DNA of 64,000 bases from G964291335 sp964291335 (GTDB lineage: Bacteria; Chloroflexota; Dehalococcoidia; Lucifugimonadales; UBA3495): assembly GCA_964291335.2 (NCBI GenBank), contig OZ219749.1:1-64000 (forward strand). The letters run 5' to 3'. The notes under the pieces are model-generated. The model did no database searches. It saw only the letters and a list, made by a program, of their open reading frames with translations, and was not told the origin of the DNA. This document shows positions 41,513 to 49,388 of this stretch, one piece after another (position 1 is the first letter of the stretch; every line of letters starts with the position of its first letter). Made by a program: the position numbers and the translations under genes.

Positions 41513-41813
41513 GGTGTTTGGAGTCGTTGAAGTTTGCAGTGCATGGAGTTTCAGGTCTCCGGCTTTACGGAGATAGTATGCTGTGAATGAGTAAAGATTT
41601 TGGTCTATGAATCTCTGTTTCTCTTGATCCGGAGAGATATAGAGCTTTCAATCTCTGGGTTCACGGTAGTGAAGCATTGCAGTGGTTCGGATGTACGGAT
41701 TTGATCCGCTCTTAATCCGTAAGTCTCCGGTTGTTCAGGGCTGCGGTGGCAGGGGGTTTTTGGCCCTGAGATCTCCGATTCCATAGAGGCGGGAAGTCCT
41801 GGAGGCGATGGGA

Positions 41814-42039
41814 TCACGTCTGCTGGTTCTGGTGAACCAGCGGGGTGCCGGGTGGGGACATGGACTGCATCTGCTTGATGTAATCATTCATGTATATTCG
41901 CAGCACTTCAGCTGCGCTGAAGCCTTCCCGGGCGTATAGTTCCCGGAAGGTGTCGGCAGTGGCGCGGGGTACGCCGACGGATAGACTGATGGTATCAGCT
42001 TTCCGTCGGATGACTGGGGATGGTTGTTCCGGCAGGCAT
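41814..42039 (-). pseudogene. Ribbon-helix-helix-like protein gene, one-base frameshift
   Basis: A strong GGAGG site (42046-42050) precedes ATG 42039, which gives MPAGTTIPS and then runs to an early TGA. Dropping one base of the C4 run (42016-42019) gives MPAGTTIPVIRRKADTISLS, VGVPRATADTFRELYAREGF and SAAEVLRIYMNDYIKQM to a TGA at 41814, a protein of about 74 residues. The DTISLSVGVPRATADTFREL...AAEVLRIYM part looks like a ribbon-helix-helix DNA-binding protein (CopG/MetJ-like). It may be an antitoxin or a plasmid copy regulator. No toxin partner was identified. Confidence 0.55.
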
Positions 42040-42186
42040 GTTTCACCTCCAGAAAGGGAGTCCGGCGATCCGCGGGATAGGGTCTGGCGTGTTTCAGGCA
42101 GAGCATTATGGCGTGCCCATTCAGCTCTATGAAGCAGCGGGCCGGCCGATGGCAGCCGATTCGGTGGATCAGGTGGCACAGGATGG

Positions 42187-43091
42187 GCCCGGTACTGGTC
42201 TTGGCACTCACGGCGTCGCAGAACGTCGGCTATGAAATCAGCCATAACCAACTGACAGTAACCTGGCAATAGAGCACCGTCAGCGGTGGCTGCCAAGTGA
42301 AGGACTATGTCGCCATACTCATTGAAGATTGGAATGGCGGGGTGGCTGACCAAACCAAATATCGGGAACAGGTGATTGCGGCAAACGCGCCGCCGGTCGC
42401 CATATTCGGCAGACTGAAGCCAGAAACCAGGTGCTACACCTACCTGGCCGCCAGAGGCAACGCATACAGCGACGGAAACGGCTACAGCCTGAAAGTGGAA
42501 CGCTACTTCACCACGAAGCCCGTTCCCGCGCCGCCGCCTACCCCAGTGCCCAAACCCGAACCCACGCCCGACAACGGTATCGAAGAAGTCGTAAGACTTC
42601 CCGAGGAAAAAGAAATCCTGGCAAAACAAGAACCCATATACGTGGAAGTCGTCAAAGACGGCACGGTGTACGGCAATACCGACGGACTGACGTCGACCTT
42701 CAACGTTGCGGAAGGCAGCTCCGGAGTCCATGCAGTCCCAATCCAGGTAAGGCTGACCGGCAGCCCCAGCGCCGCAGTAAACCTAAGGGTCAAGTTTCAC
42801 AAGCCGAACGACACCGAAGTGCGGGGGCGGAAGAATGCCGGCGCCAACCGGGACTTCTACTTCCAGTAAACAATACTGACCTGGGCCGCCAATGCCAACG
42901 GTGAAGACCTCACCAGGACGGTCAACCTCAGGATCGTCGGCGACACCAGAGAAGAGAATGACGAAACGGTCAAACTGGTGGTGATCGGCATCAGGAAAAC
43001 CCCGATTTCCACCGGCGAAAAAGTCAAGATTTCCCGCAACGGCAAGAGGCAGCTGATCAGGGTCATTATCGTAGACGACGACGGCGAATGA
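42187..43091 (+). pseudogene. Truncated FN3/Calx-beta-like paralogue with two in-frame stops
   Basis: On the plus strand the frame can be followed from about LALTASQNVGYEISHNQLTV through TAG (42270-42272), GGCQVKDYVAILIEDWNGG, a Pro-rich linker (APPPTPVPKPEPTP), NVAEGSSGVHAVPIQVRL, TAA (42867-42869) and LTWAANANGEDLTRTVNLRI to TGA 43091. It matches the intact gene at 37738-39123 residue by residue, without the signal peptide and first FN3 domain. It is therefore an inverted, decayed duplicate. Both stops fall at positions where CAA/CAG to TAA/TAG would explain them. Confidence 0.7.
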
Positions 43092-43125
43092 TCCCGTAGC
43101 CACAGGCGCAGGCCTCCCAACTACG

Positions 43126-43149
43126 GGAGCCGACCTGAAAGTCGGCTCC
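43126..43149 (+). terminator. 9-bp hairpin after the FN3-like pseudogene
   Basis: GGAGCCGAC (43126-43134) pairs with GTCGGCTCC (43141-43149), 34 nt past the stop at 43091, and is followed by TGTCGTATTT. This is a plausible remnant terminator of the plus-strand gene. Confidence 0.55.
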
Positions 43150-43332
43150 TGTCGTATTTAATCTCAACCCCCCGATTATTGTTGCCTTGGAGCGTCGCAG
43201 CCATACCTGTTTTATCGCAGTACCCTAACTTATACACAGCAGACCGCCGGCAGTTCAGATCCAAAACCAACGGACGGCTAACTCAGGCAGTTTCGGAACA
43301 AGACCATCAGAAACACCCGGCGACGTCATAAG

Positions 43333-43360
43333 GCCCTTGGCGCAGCGCTACGCCAAGGGC
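43333..43360. repeat. 28-nt near-perfect palindrome
   Basis: GCCCTTGGCGCAGC and GCTACGCCAAGGGC pair with only one non-Watson-Crick position per arm. The core GCGCTACGCCAAG recurs at about 36365, and a related GGCGTAGCGCTTACGC lies at about 17155. It resembles the interspersed palindromes of filamentous cyanobacteria. It lies between 43150 and 43711, where no confident gene was found. Confidence 0.5.
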
Positions 43361-43395
43361 ATGACTGTAATGCTCTTTCAAGAATCGGGAACGTC

Positions 43396-43647
43396 TCATA
43401 CACCGCCGCTGTTGACAACCCACAAACGGAAGCAAAAACCGACTCCGCCGGCTGTTAGAATGCCGATGCTGAACATTCCTCCCATTACTAACGGGAAGGG
43501 ATCCAGCAAAAACCAAGCAACGGGACGGGCGGAAGGCACTAACCTACTTCCTGATGCCGGAACTGCTGCCGGCATCCACTCCCAGCATCTTTCCAGGATT
43601 AACCACCGAATATCTCGTGCTGCCCTCCCGGGAAAAACAAGCATCAA
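43396..43647 (-). CDS. Possible small membrane protein
   Basis: This 83-codon minus-strand frame includes two hydrophobic stretches (VAWFLLDPFPLVMGGMF and SIGILTAGGVGFCFRLWVV). The N-terminal half (RWLILERCWEWMPAAVPASG) lacks clear coding character and no ribosome site was seen. It could be a chance frame. It is listed because the hydrophobic end is well formed and the surrounding 550 nt hold nothing better. Confidence 0.3.
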   Translation of the reverse strand: MMLVFPGRAARDIRWLILERCWEWMPAAVPASGSRLVPSARPVAWFLLDPFPLVMGGMFSIGILTAGGVGFCFRLWVVNSGGV

Positions 43648-43710
43648 TAACCGCAGCGAGGGCTGGGAGAAAACCCAGCCCTCACACAGGCATAGCCGTT
43701 TTCTCTCTCC

Positions 43711-43983
43711 TCAACAGGAGTAATGAAATGACTGTTCTCCTTTTATGATGATTGACTGCAGGATGGTCTCTCTGCTCCAGTTCTGCCAGTCGGGAACCCG
43801 CCCGGCGCGCGGCAGCAGCCACCTTGCTTTCCAGCATTCGGTCAGCTGCTGAAAAGGAATGTCGTAGTAGTCGGGTTGCTGATCTTCCCCGCTGAGATAT
43901 TCCCAGGCGTTCTTGGTTAGCGGGATGCACCCGGCCTGGCGGGGGATGCCATGATTCAGCGCTTCGTGGTTTATCCTCAGCAT
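43711..43983 (-). CDS. Unknown protein, 5' end possibly further upstream
   Basis: From ATG 43983 the 90 residues read MLRINHEALNHGIPRQAGCI, AWEYLSGEDQQPDYYDIPFQ and LTECWKARWLLPRAGRVPDW. The same frame is open upstream for another 50 codons with coding character (TPNKGYGRGPKPVWQNISKT), but no start codon was found before a TAG near 44150. The protein may therefore be longer in the true gene. It is Trp-rich and soluble. The family is unrecognised. Confidence 0.55.
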   Translation of the reverse strand: MLRINHEALNHGIPRQAGCIPLTKNAWEYLSGEDQQPDYYDIPFQQLTECWKARWLLPRAGRVPDWQNWSRETILQSIIIKGEQSFHYSC

Positions 43984-44194
43984 AGTAAGGGTTTTGCTGA
44001 TGTTCTGCCATACCGGTTTCGGGCCGCGGCCGTAGCCTTTGTTTGGTGTATAAAGGAGGGCCGGTGTTGCGGCGGATGTTCTTATTTCGCGGTGTGGGGC
44101 AGGTCGTCTGCCGGTTGGTTGTTGGTTCTCGAGTGGGGGTATTTTACATGGCTGCTAATCTGATAGCAACCGGGGGTATTCCCGGTCCCGGATT

Positions 44195-44431
44195 TCAGCT
44201 GATGTAATAGCTCACTTCGGCTTGGGGGTGAGCTTCCCTGGCGTGGTCCAGCGCCTGCCGGGTGATGTAGGGCTGCCACTGCTCGTCGCTGAGCCGCTGT
44301 CCGCAGAGCGTACAGGTTACGGTTTCGGAGTGGCTCTGGCGCACTTTCTCCGTATGTTCCTGGGCTGCCAGCCAGCTGGTGTACCGGCCCCGGCAAATTG
44401 GTTTGCTGTTTTTGGGGAAAGCCGGGTGCAT
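44195..44431 (-). CDS. Small zinc-finger protein
   Basis: The start at ATG 44431 gives MHPAFPKNSKPICRGRYTSW, LAAQEHTEKVRQSHSETVTC and TLCGQRLSDEQWQPYITRQA, ending HAREAHPQAEVSYYIS, 78 residues. The CTLC pair plus DHAREAHP (two His) forms a C2H2-like finger at about residues 40-70. It is probably a DNA- or RNA-binding accessory protein of the element. Upstream is a 150-nt gap before the coiled-coil/nuclease gene. A longer frame from 44536 lacks coding character. Confidence 0.6.
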   Translation of the reverse strand: MHPAFPKNSKPICRGRYTSWLAAQEHTEKVRQSHSETVTCTLCGQRLSDEQWQPYITRQALDHAREAHPQAEVSYYIS

Positions 44432-44585
44432 TGAAACCGGATGGGCTGCAGGCGGGTTTCCCCTGCTGCTACATTGGGGTGTGAGGGAATCCTGCTCTGC
44501 GTTTGCCCTTTCGGGCTTAATCCCTGATGAAATCAAGCCGGCGGATTCGCCAGCTTTCGGATAGTTCGGAGTAACTCGGGGCTTT

Positions 44586-45329
44586 TCATCCCGGGTATTC
44601 CAGGAAGGTTACTGCCAGGGCATCCGGCCCGGGTTGTTCCTCCCTCTGTCCAACTACGAAGGCTTCGGTTTCCAGTCCGGTAGCCTGCCGGAAAGCGGCG
44701 GCGCGCTGAAAGGCTCTGCTGCGGTCGGAATCCTGAATAGTCATAGAGATTTCGACCACGGCATGGATTGTGTTTCCCAGGTCATCTTCACATCGGATAA
44801 TTGCGTCGGATTCTTCCAGTTGGTGTGCCTGTTCCCGGGTAATTCGGCCCTGACGCCGGGCGGGAGTCAGGATGTCCTTTTGGAATGCTTCGATGGTGTA
44901 CCTGGACGATGTGATGTAGGCGGGATGGATCACGTGCGCCTCATCCATATTCAGGAAGTTCCGTATGAGGCGCCTTGATTGTTCAATGGCGCGGATTTCG
45001 TAACTGTTTCCTTCCAGGTTGGCGATCTGCCCGGACATCCGGGTTTGGCCTCTTTCCAGTCGGGCCTGGTTTTGCTCCAGTCGAGCCTGCCCCTCTTTCA
45101 GGACAACAATATCCTGCTGGATCTGCTCGACCGTCTCTTCCAGCCGGGTGAACCGGGCGGGCAGCGTAAGCAGTTCCTCGGTCAGGATTTCTTTTCTGAG
45201 GTCCTTGCGGAGATCCGGGTCGCTGCGAACCTCTTTTACCAGTTGCTGGTAGAACTCCCGGCGGATGTCCGGGTTTTGTTCCAGAGTTTCCAGCAGTTGT
45301 CGGATGTCCGGTTTGTTCTCTTGGGTCAT
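44586..45329 (-). CDS. Coiled-coil plus PD-(D/E)XK-like protein, family copy 1
   Basis: This 247-residue protein has an N-terminal helix (IRQLLETLEQNPDIRREFYQ) and a coiled coil with heptads (LEETVEQIQQDIVVLKEGQA, RLEQNQARLERGQTRM). Its C-terminal domain reads SDAIIRCEDDLGNTIHAVVE, ISMTIQDSDRSRAFQRAAAF and a final strand ALAVTFLEYP. The DxxxxxE.S-type core (II.C..D..G....VVEIS) is the hallmark of a PD-(D/E)XK nuclease-like family often annotated DUF3782 in archaea and Chloroflexota. Four relatives follow at 45834, 46339, 47354 and 53478. The role is unknown. Confidence 0.72.
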   Translation of the reverse strand: MTQENKPDIRQLLETLEQNPDIRREFYQQLVKEVRSDPDLRKDLRKEILTEELLTLPARFTRLEETVEQIQQDIVVLKEGQARLEQNQARLERGQTRMSGQIANLEGNSYEIRAIEQSRRLIRNFLNMDEAHVIHPAYITSSRYTIEAFQKDILTPARRQGRITREQAHQLEESDAIIRCEDDLGNTIHAVVEISMTIQDSDRSRAFQRAAAFRQATGLETEAFVVGQREEQPGPDALAVTFLEYPG

Positions 45330-45480
45330 AATCGTCAGGGCCTTTCATAGAGTAATCTGATGGTAACACAGGGATGGAATACAGCATACTGCGGGGTTGG
45401 GGCCTGCCCGGCGTTCCGGTCGGTAAGGTTCTTCTCCCAAAGTGACGGAGGTGGGTTTGGCGGCTGTCTGCAATGCCCCT

Positions 45481-45509
45481 TATTTCGCGCTGAGAGCCAT
45501 TTTCCGGGC
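45481..45509. repeat. Copy 2 of the 29-nt intergenic motif
   Basis: It matches 32723-32751 at 26 of 29 positions. It lies just before a C13 run, upstream of the minus-strand gene starting at 45329. Confidence 0.4.
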
Positions 45510-45542
45510 TTTTGCCCGGGCCTGGCAGGGGGAGGGCCGCGG

Positions 45543-45555
45543 CCCCCCCCCCCCC
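45543..45555. repeat. C13 homopolymer in intergenic DNA
   Basis: Thirteen C lie about 215 nt upstream of the minus-strand start at 45329 and 20 nt past the stop at 45576. Slippage here could change promoter spacing or transcript structure. Confidence 0.7.
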
Positions 45556-45575
45556 GCGCGCAGGTTAAAGAACTT

Positions 45576-45815
45576 TTACCGTCTCATGGCTGTCTGCATC
45601 AGGTATTCGTAATCTTGTGAAGTGGATTCTTCCGTGTAGTCCTTGATTGCCTGGGGATCGACTTCGGCTTCTCTAAGGGCGTCGACTATTATTCCCATAA
45701 TGACAAACGCGTTGCCGTTCTCGTTGGTGAGCGTGATTTCCACATCCGGGTATAAGGGAAAGGATTGGGCGCTCCGGTAGGCATGAGTGCGGAATCCGGG
45801 GTTTTCCGTTGTCAT
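45576..45815 (-). CDS. Small conserved-looking protein
   Basis: These 79 residues read MTTENPGFRTHAYRSAQSFP, LYPDVEITLTNENGNAFVIM, GIIVDALREAEVDPQAIKDY and TEESTSQDYEYLMQTAMRR. The pattern VEIxLTxxxGNAFxIxGxxxxALREA...DY..LxxTxM recurs in short phage and plasmid proteins, usually annotated hypothetical. It has an alpha/beta fold, no metal site and no signal. It starts 18 nt after the stop of the next upstream gene. Its ribosome site is moderate (GAGGTTCCC). Confidence 0.7.
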   Translation of the reverse strand: MTTENPGFRTHAYRSAQSFPLYPDVEITLTNENGNAFVIMGIIVDALREAEVDPQAIKDYTEESTSQDYEYLMQTAMRR

Positions 45816-45833
45816 AGGGAACCTCTTGTTCGT

Positions 45834-46274
45834 TCAATATTCCGGGAAGGTTATCAGGGTTACGCCCAGGGATTCGGCCAGGGATTGTCGTTCCTGGTCA
45901 ATGTTTGCGGCTATTACTACCGGGATGACGACGGTCTCGCTGACTGCCTTTTTCAGGGTGCCGGCCCGGCTGGCAGCGTTTCTGATATCGTCGTCTCCGG
46001 CGGTGATTGATGTTTCGATGGCGGCGATCATCGGGGTTCTGTCCCCAAAACGACTTCCGCCGACAATCAGATCCAGCTGCCAGATGTCCGGTTCTTCTTC
46101 CTGGGTAATCAACCCGTTTTCTTCTGCTTGTTCGATGGTTTCGTCCAGGCTGTAGTCGTTAGTCTCCGGTGGTTCGAGGGTTCTGATCCGGCGCATGTCG
46201 AGGGACTGTCCGAGAATTCTGCGGATGTCCTCTTTGGCGCGGATGAGGTAGTTGAGTTCCAGTCCCTTGTCCAT
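45834..46274 (-). CDS. PD-(D/E)XK-like protein, family copy 2, no coiled coil
   Basis: These 146 residues start MDKGLELNYLIRAKEDIRRI and correspond to the C-terminal domain of copy 3: TIEQAEENGLITQEEEPDIW, QLDLIVGGSRFGDRTPMIAA, IETSITAGDDDIRNAASRAG and VIPVVIAANIDQERQSLAES. The core D..V.G......IAAIETS is kept (with T where others have I). The N-terminal coiled coil is absent, and an AGGA site precedes the ATG, so this shorter version is probably a real gene. It is about 70% similar to copy 3 by eye. Confidence 0.7.
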   Translation of the reverse strand: MDKGLELNYLIRAKEDIRRILGQSLDMRRIRTLEPPETNDYSLDETIEQAEENGLITQEEEPDIWQLDLIVGGSRFGDRTPMIAAIETSITAGDDDIRNAASRAGTLKKAVSETVVIPVVIAANIDQERQSLAESLGVTLITFPEY

Positions 46275-46338
46275 ATGTCCTGCTATCCCTTCAAAGTTCC
46301 GGGTTGGAGGTAGTTGGCCGCCGGGGTTTCTTTCCCCC

Positions 46339-47343
46339 CTAATTTTCGGGGTGGGTGATTATGGTTACTTTCAGGCGGTCGGCCAGTGATTGACGTTCCT
46401 GGTCCATGTTGGCGGCGATTACTACCGGGATTACCGGAGTTTCTCCAATTGCTTGTTTCAGAGTGTCTCTTCGACTGGCGGCTCGTTCAATATCGTCGTC
46501 TCCGGCGGTGATTGATATTTCGATGGCTGCCAGCAGCGGGGTCTTCCCGGGCGAGTGAATTCCCTGAATAATCAGATCAAGTTGCCACAGGTCGTGGTAG
46601 GCCGGTTGGGTGATTGATCCGTTTTCCTCGGCCTGGTCGATGGTCTCTTCCAGGCGGCGGTCTCTGGGTGATTCCGGTCCCAGGATTTTGACCTGGCGCA
46701 TTTGGAGGAATTGTCCGGCAATGCTGCCGATGTTCCTTCGTACTTTGGTCTCGTAATTTGCGCCCAGGGCGTTGTCCAGCCGTCCGTCGATTCGGTCGAA
46801 GCGCCGGTCCATTCGGTCAAGGCGTCCGTTGATTTGATGTATATCGCCCTTGATCTCCTGGACGTCGTTTTTCAGGCCTGCTACGTCGTTTTCCAAACGT
46901 GAAAGTCGCTCGTTGACCAGTTGGAAATTGTCGTTGGTGGTTTTAATGAATTCGGACAGGTTCTGTCGGATGGCGTTCCGGTCTGATTCGGCGCGGGCGA
47001 ACCCGTCGGCCATTTCCTGCCGGATCGCGTTCCGGTCTTCGGCGGCTTGCCTGAAGCCCTCAGCCATCTCTTCCCGGATGGCCTGACGATCAATGGCAGC
47101 CTGCCTGAAGCCCTCAGCCATTGCTTCGCGGATCGCCTGACGGTCGGCGGCGGCTTGTGCCAGTCCCTGGGTAAGGGTTTCGGTCAGCCGGGTCGTTTCC
47201 GCAGCAAGCCGTTCTACGATGCGGGGCAGTTCACGCTCTTCGTCAGTGAGCATACGGCGGCGAAGCCGTTCCCGTATTTCCCGGTTTTCGTCCAGTATTC
47301 TTTCCAGGTCGGCGATACTGGTTATTGGAAAGTTTTCCGACAT
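46339..47343 (-). CDS. Coiled-coil plus PD-(D/E)XK-like protein, family copy 3
   Basis: This 334-residue protein starts with SIADLERILDENREIRERLR, followed by tandem helical repeats of 17 residues (MAEGFRQAAIDRQAIRE type, four or five copies). A long coiled coil follows (LENDVAGLKNDVQEIKGDIH, RLDRMDRRFDRIDGRLD). The C-terminal nuclease-like domain reads WQLDLIIQGIHSPGKTPLLA, AIEISITAGDDDIERAASRR and ends VTIITHPEN. It lies 64 nt upstream of copy 2 and 10 nt downstream of copy 4, so all are in one operon. It is presumably a filament-forming or membrane-independent nuclease sensor. Function is unknown. Confidence 0.75.
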   Translation of the reverse strand: MSENFPITSIADLERILDENREIRERLRRRMLTDEERELPRIVERLAAETTRLTETLTQGLAQAAADRQAIREAMAEGFRQAAIDRQAIREEMAEGFRQAAEDRNAIRQEMADGFARAESDRNAIRQNLSEFIKTTNDNFQLVNERLSRLENDVAGLKNDVQEIKGDIHQINGRLDRMDRRFDRIDGRLDNALGANYETKVRRNIGSIAGQFLQMRQVKILGPESPRDRRLEETIDQAEENGSITQPAYHDLWQLDLIIQGIHSPGKTPLLAAIEISITAGDDDIERAASRRDTLKQAIGETPVIPVVIAANMDQERQSLADRLKVTIITHPEN

Positions 47344-47353
47344 CCTGCTTTCC

Positions 47354-47848
47354 TCAATCGTTGTGGTTCGGGAAGCTCACCCTGGGTTTTTTCATAATGA
47401 TTACCTGAACGTTTTTATCCTGCGCTTGCTGCCGGGTCGTTTCTGCTATCCTGGCGCCGATCACTGCCGCCAGGGTAGTTGTTCCGGTGATACTGCCGAG
47501 AATGTTGGTGCGTTCCCTGGCGCGCTCCACGTCGTTGGCGTCCGGCGTAACGGATATTTCAGCGACCGGATAGAGCAGTTCTCCGTCTTGCCGCCGGGTG
47601 GCGGAACAGATCAGGTCTGCCCGCATAATGTCGATGGCCTTCCCTTCAGTGATTCTGCCGGCGTCTTCGGCAAATTCGATGATTTTATTCAGTTCCTCGT
47701 TTGTGGTTACTCTGCTGCTCTGGAGGATTTTCGGGTTCCGCGCGTCGATCTCTAATGCGATGGTTCTGATATATCGGTCCATCCGGAGCGCATAAGAATC
47801 TTCCACCAATGCGTCGAGCATGGTTATGCAATTTTCCATTTCCGACAT
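47354..47848 (-). CDS. PD-(D/E)XK-like protein, family copy 4
   Basis: The start at ATG 47848 (MSEMENCITMLDALVEDSYA) has a GGAAGG site, giving 164 residues. The domain reads IIEFAEDAGRITEGKAIDIM, RADLICSATRRQDGELLYPV, AEISVTPDANDVERARERTN and AAVIGARIAETTRQQAQDKN, then VQVIIMKKP. The core DLI......G...YPVAEIS and the following ERARERT helix match copy 5 (53478) more closely than copies 2 and 3. The short N-terminal helix replaces the coiled coil. It is part of the 48.2-45.6 kb operon. Confidence 0.72.
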   Translation of the reverse strand: MSEMENCITMLDALVEDSYALRMDRYIRTIALEIDARNPKILQSSRVTTNEELNKIIEFAEDAGRITEGKAIDIMRADLICSATRRQDGELLYPVAEISVTPDANDVERARERTNILGSITGTTTLAAVIGARIAETTRQQAQDKNVQVIIMKKPRVSFPNHND

Positions 47849-47908
47849 TTTCGCCTTCCCCGATTCCCGTACTGGATCAATCTTACGGCGATTAGACCGC
47901 CGTTTCAA

Positions 47909-48220
47909 TCAGAAAGGCGGGGCAAAGCCCTTCTGCCCTTCGCCGGTTTGGCCCGGGAAGGCTTCCCTGAGTGCTGCGGCGGTTACGGCATAGTTGCGCT
48001 GATATTTCTGCCGCCATTGAGAGCCCCAGTTCTTTTCCAGCCACTGCAGGGCAGCCGGCCGGGTGGAACGGCGGTACTGCTCTCCACTGCCTTCCGATTT
48101 ATGGAAGGGCTGGATGATCACCTTCCGGATGCCCGTTTCCTGATCGTAGGTTTCCCGGTTGCGGATATTCGCGATGAAACGGTTTACTTCCCTGGGGGTT
48201 GGCTGGATAGTTGAATCCAC
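47909..48220 (-). CDS. Small basic protein of unknown function
   Basis: These 103 residues read MDSTIQPTPREVNRFIANIR, NRETYDQETGIRKVIIQPFH, KSEGSGEQYRRSTRPAALQW and LEKNWGSQWRQKYQRNYAVT. They are Arg/Lys/Trp-rich and probably nucleic-acid binding. No domain was recognised. It is the first gene of the run leading into the coiled-coil nuclease family (61 nt gap). The 340-nt region upstream (48221-48561) holds a strong hairpin and no gene. Confidence 0.6.
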   Translation of the reverse strand: MDSTIQPTPREVNRFIANIRNRETYDQETGIRKVIIQPFHKSEGSGEQYRRSTRPAALQWLEKNWGSQWRQKYQRNYAVTAAALREAFPGQTGEGQKGFAPPF

Positions 48221-48262
48221 AATGCGGCTCCGGGCGGCAGAATTGAGCCATTGGGACAGCTC

Positions 48263-48294
48263 CCGGCGGCTCCGCCTTTGGAAAGAGCCGCCGG
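48263..48294. terminator. 10-bp perfect hairpin
   Basis: CCGGCGGCTC (48263-48272) pairs with GAGCCGCCGG (48285-48294) and is followed by AATCATTTTAG on the plus strand. It is located between the minus-strand stop at 48562 and the start at 48220, so it may end the upstream operon. Confidence 0.5.
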
Positions 48295-48561
48295 AATCAT
48301 TTTAGTAGGCAGGGAGACGGAAATAAATGAGGAATTGTCAGCAGGAAGATCGATGAGAATTGAAAGCGCCGCCGGTCAGGGAGCAACGGCGCCGGTACCG
48401 GGGATCCGATAACCATTACAAGTGATTATCGCTGACCGGGGGGCGCTGGTCAATGGCCTTGAGGCTGCCGGATTGGAGTCGGGGGGGCGGGTGGACTGCC
48501 GATTCCATAATGCAATGGAATGGCGGCCCGGCGCGGCGCATCGAAGCGTGGAGTGCCGGAA

Positions 48562-48966
48562 TTATCCGTCATCCCAGGTAGTATCGGTGATCTCCGCGTT
48601 GCCCTGACAGATTCGGATTGTGGCGCTGAAGCTTTCCGGCAGGCTATAGACGATATGTTCATACAGCTGTTCCAGAATAAAGCTCTCGGTTGCTTTCTCT
48701 TTATTTTCCAGCGCCTGCCTTGCCTGCCGGCGGAAGTTTGTCTCGGTCAGTTCATACATCCGGGAGTATTCGGGTTCGTCTTCACACCCGAAAAAGGCAG
48801 CCATCATGATGTCGGTCAGTTCAGTTGCGGGCAGCTGGCTGTTCCGGGTAATTATCGGATAAGGGGAATCGTTTCCGCTGAGGTAGTACTGGTCCAGAAA
48901 GGCCAGGTCGGTAGGGAATTCGATGTTTCCCCGGTCGGTCTTCAGGATGAGCATGATTTCGTCCAC
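48562..48966 (-). CDS. Small acidic protein of unknown function
   Basis: This 134-residue protein reads MDEIMLILKTDRGNIEFPTD, LAFLDQYYLSGNDSPYPIIT, ELTDIMMAAFFGCEDEPEYS and RRQARQALENKEKATESFIL, ending in a beta strand FSATIRICQGNAEITDTTWD. It is a mixed fold without recognised motifs. It starts 30 nt after the stop of the gene upstream. ATG at codon 5 (MLILKTDRGN) is an alternative start. Confidence 0.6.
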   Translation of the reverse strand: MDEIMLILKTDRGNIEFPTDLAFLDQYYLSGNDSPYPIITRNSQLPATELTDIMMAAFFGCEDEPEYSRMYELTETNFRRQARQALENKEKATESFILEQLYEHIVYSLPESFSATIRICQGNAEITDTTWDDG

Positions 48967-48996
48967 CCGGTTGGGGAGGATTCGGGCGGCGGATTT

Positions 48997-49299
48997 TCAT
49001 CTTTCCCTTTGGTCTATATATTCCTTTGGGTAATATTGTTCAACATTACAGGTGATGCGGGTTTCTACTCCGGTGCAGTAGGGCCGGTCGGGTTGGCTGC
49101 CGTTTTCGGGGATACGGAGCAGCCGGTGGGATATGTTGTTGAGCCGTGCGGCGCGGTCCAGAAGTCGCCTTTCCGGTTCGGTCAGGTATCCGACGATGAT
49201 CGAATCGGGGCGGATGCTGCCCGGCGTTTCGGCGTTATAAGGGGTCCATTGGTACACAGTGGCGGCCGGCTGGGGCTCGTTCATGTTCTCTCCGGTCAT
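48997..49299 (-). CDS. Small protein of unknown function
   Basis: These 100 residues start MTGENMNEPQPAATVYQWTP, then IIVGYLTEPERRLLDRAARL and NNISHRLLRIPENGSQPDRP, with two cysteines near the end (YCTGVETRITCNVEQ). The ATG overlaps the stop of the 30-residue zinc-ribbon gene (ATGA), and a second ATG at codon 6 is possible. The central helix (EPERRLLDRAARL) recalls short regulators, but there is no DNA-binding signature. Confidence 0.6.
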   Translation of the reverse strand: MTGENMNEPQPAATVYQWTPYNAETPGSIRPDSIIVGYLTEPERRLLDRAARLNNISHRLLRIPENGSQPDRPYCTGVETRITCNVEQYYPKEYIDQRER

Positions 49300-49388
49300 G
49301 GTCTGACTTTATAGTGGCATGCCCAGCAGTGGAGTTTTCCGTTGTGGCGGCTCCGGTAAGGGGCGTGGGTCTTTGGGCAGTCGGGCAT
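49296..49388 (-). CDS. 30-residue CxxC micro-protein
   Basis: The 31-codon gene starts at ATG 49388, directly after the TAA of the gene upstream, and ends in an ATGA overlap with the next gene. It encodes MPDCPKTHAPYRSRHNGKLH followed by CWACHYKVRP. The Cys and His residues (C4, H8, H15, H20, CWAC) suffice for one zinc site. Exact tiling between two other genes with both junctions in coupling geometry argues that it is translated. Confidence 0.6.
   Translation of the reverse strand: MPDCPKTHAPYRSRHNGKLHCWACHYKVRP

Noticed and set aside
41814..42731. Minus-strand 305-codon frame read as one protein
   Set aside because: Only the last 65 codons (RHH-like) look real. The rest is antisense to the FN3-like pseudogene, and a strong ribosome site marks the true start at 42039.
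15478..43091. TAG/TAA recoded as glutamine in this replicon
   Set aside because: The in-frame stops are few and confined to otherwise damaged genes, while TAG ends apparently intact genes (for example at 837 and 36461). No suppressor tRNA was seen.
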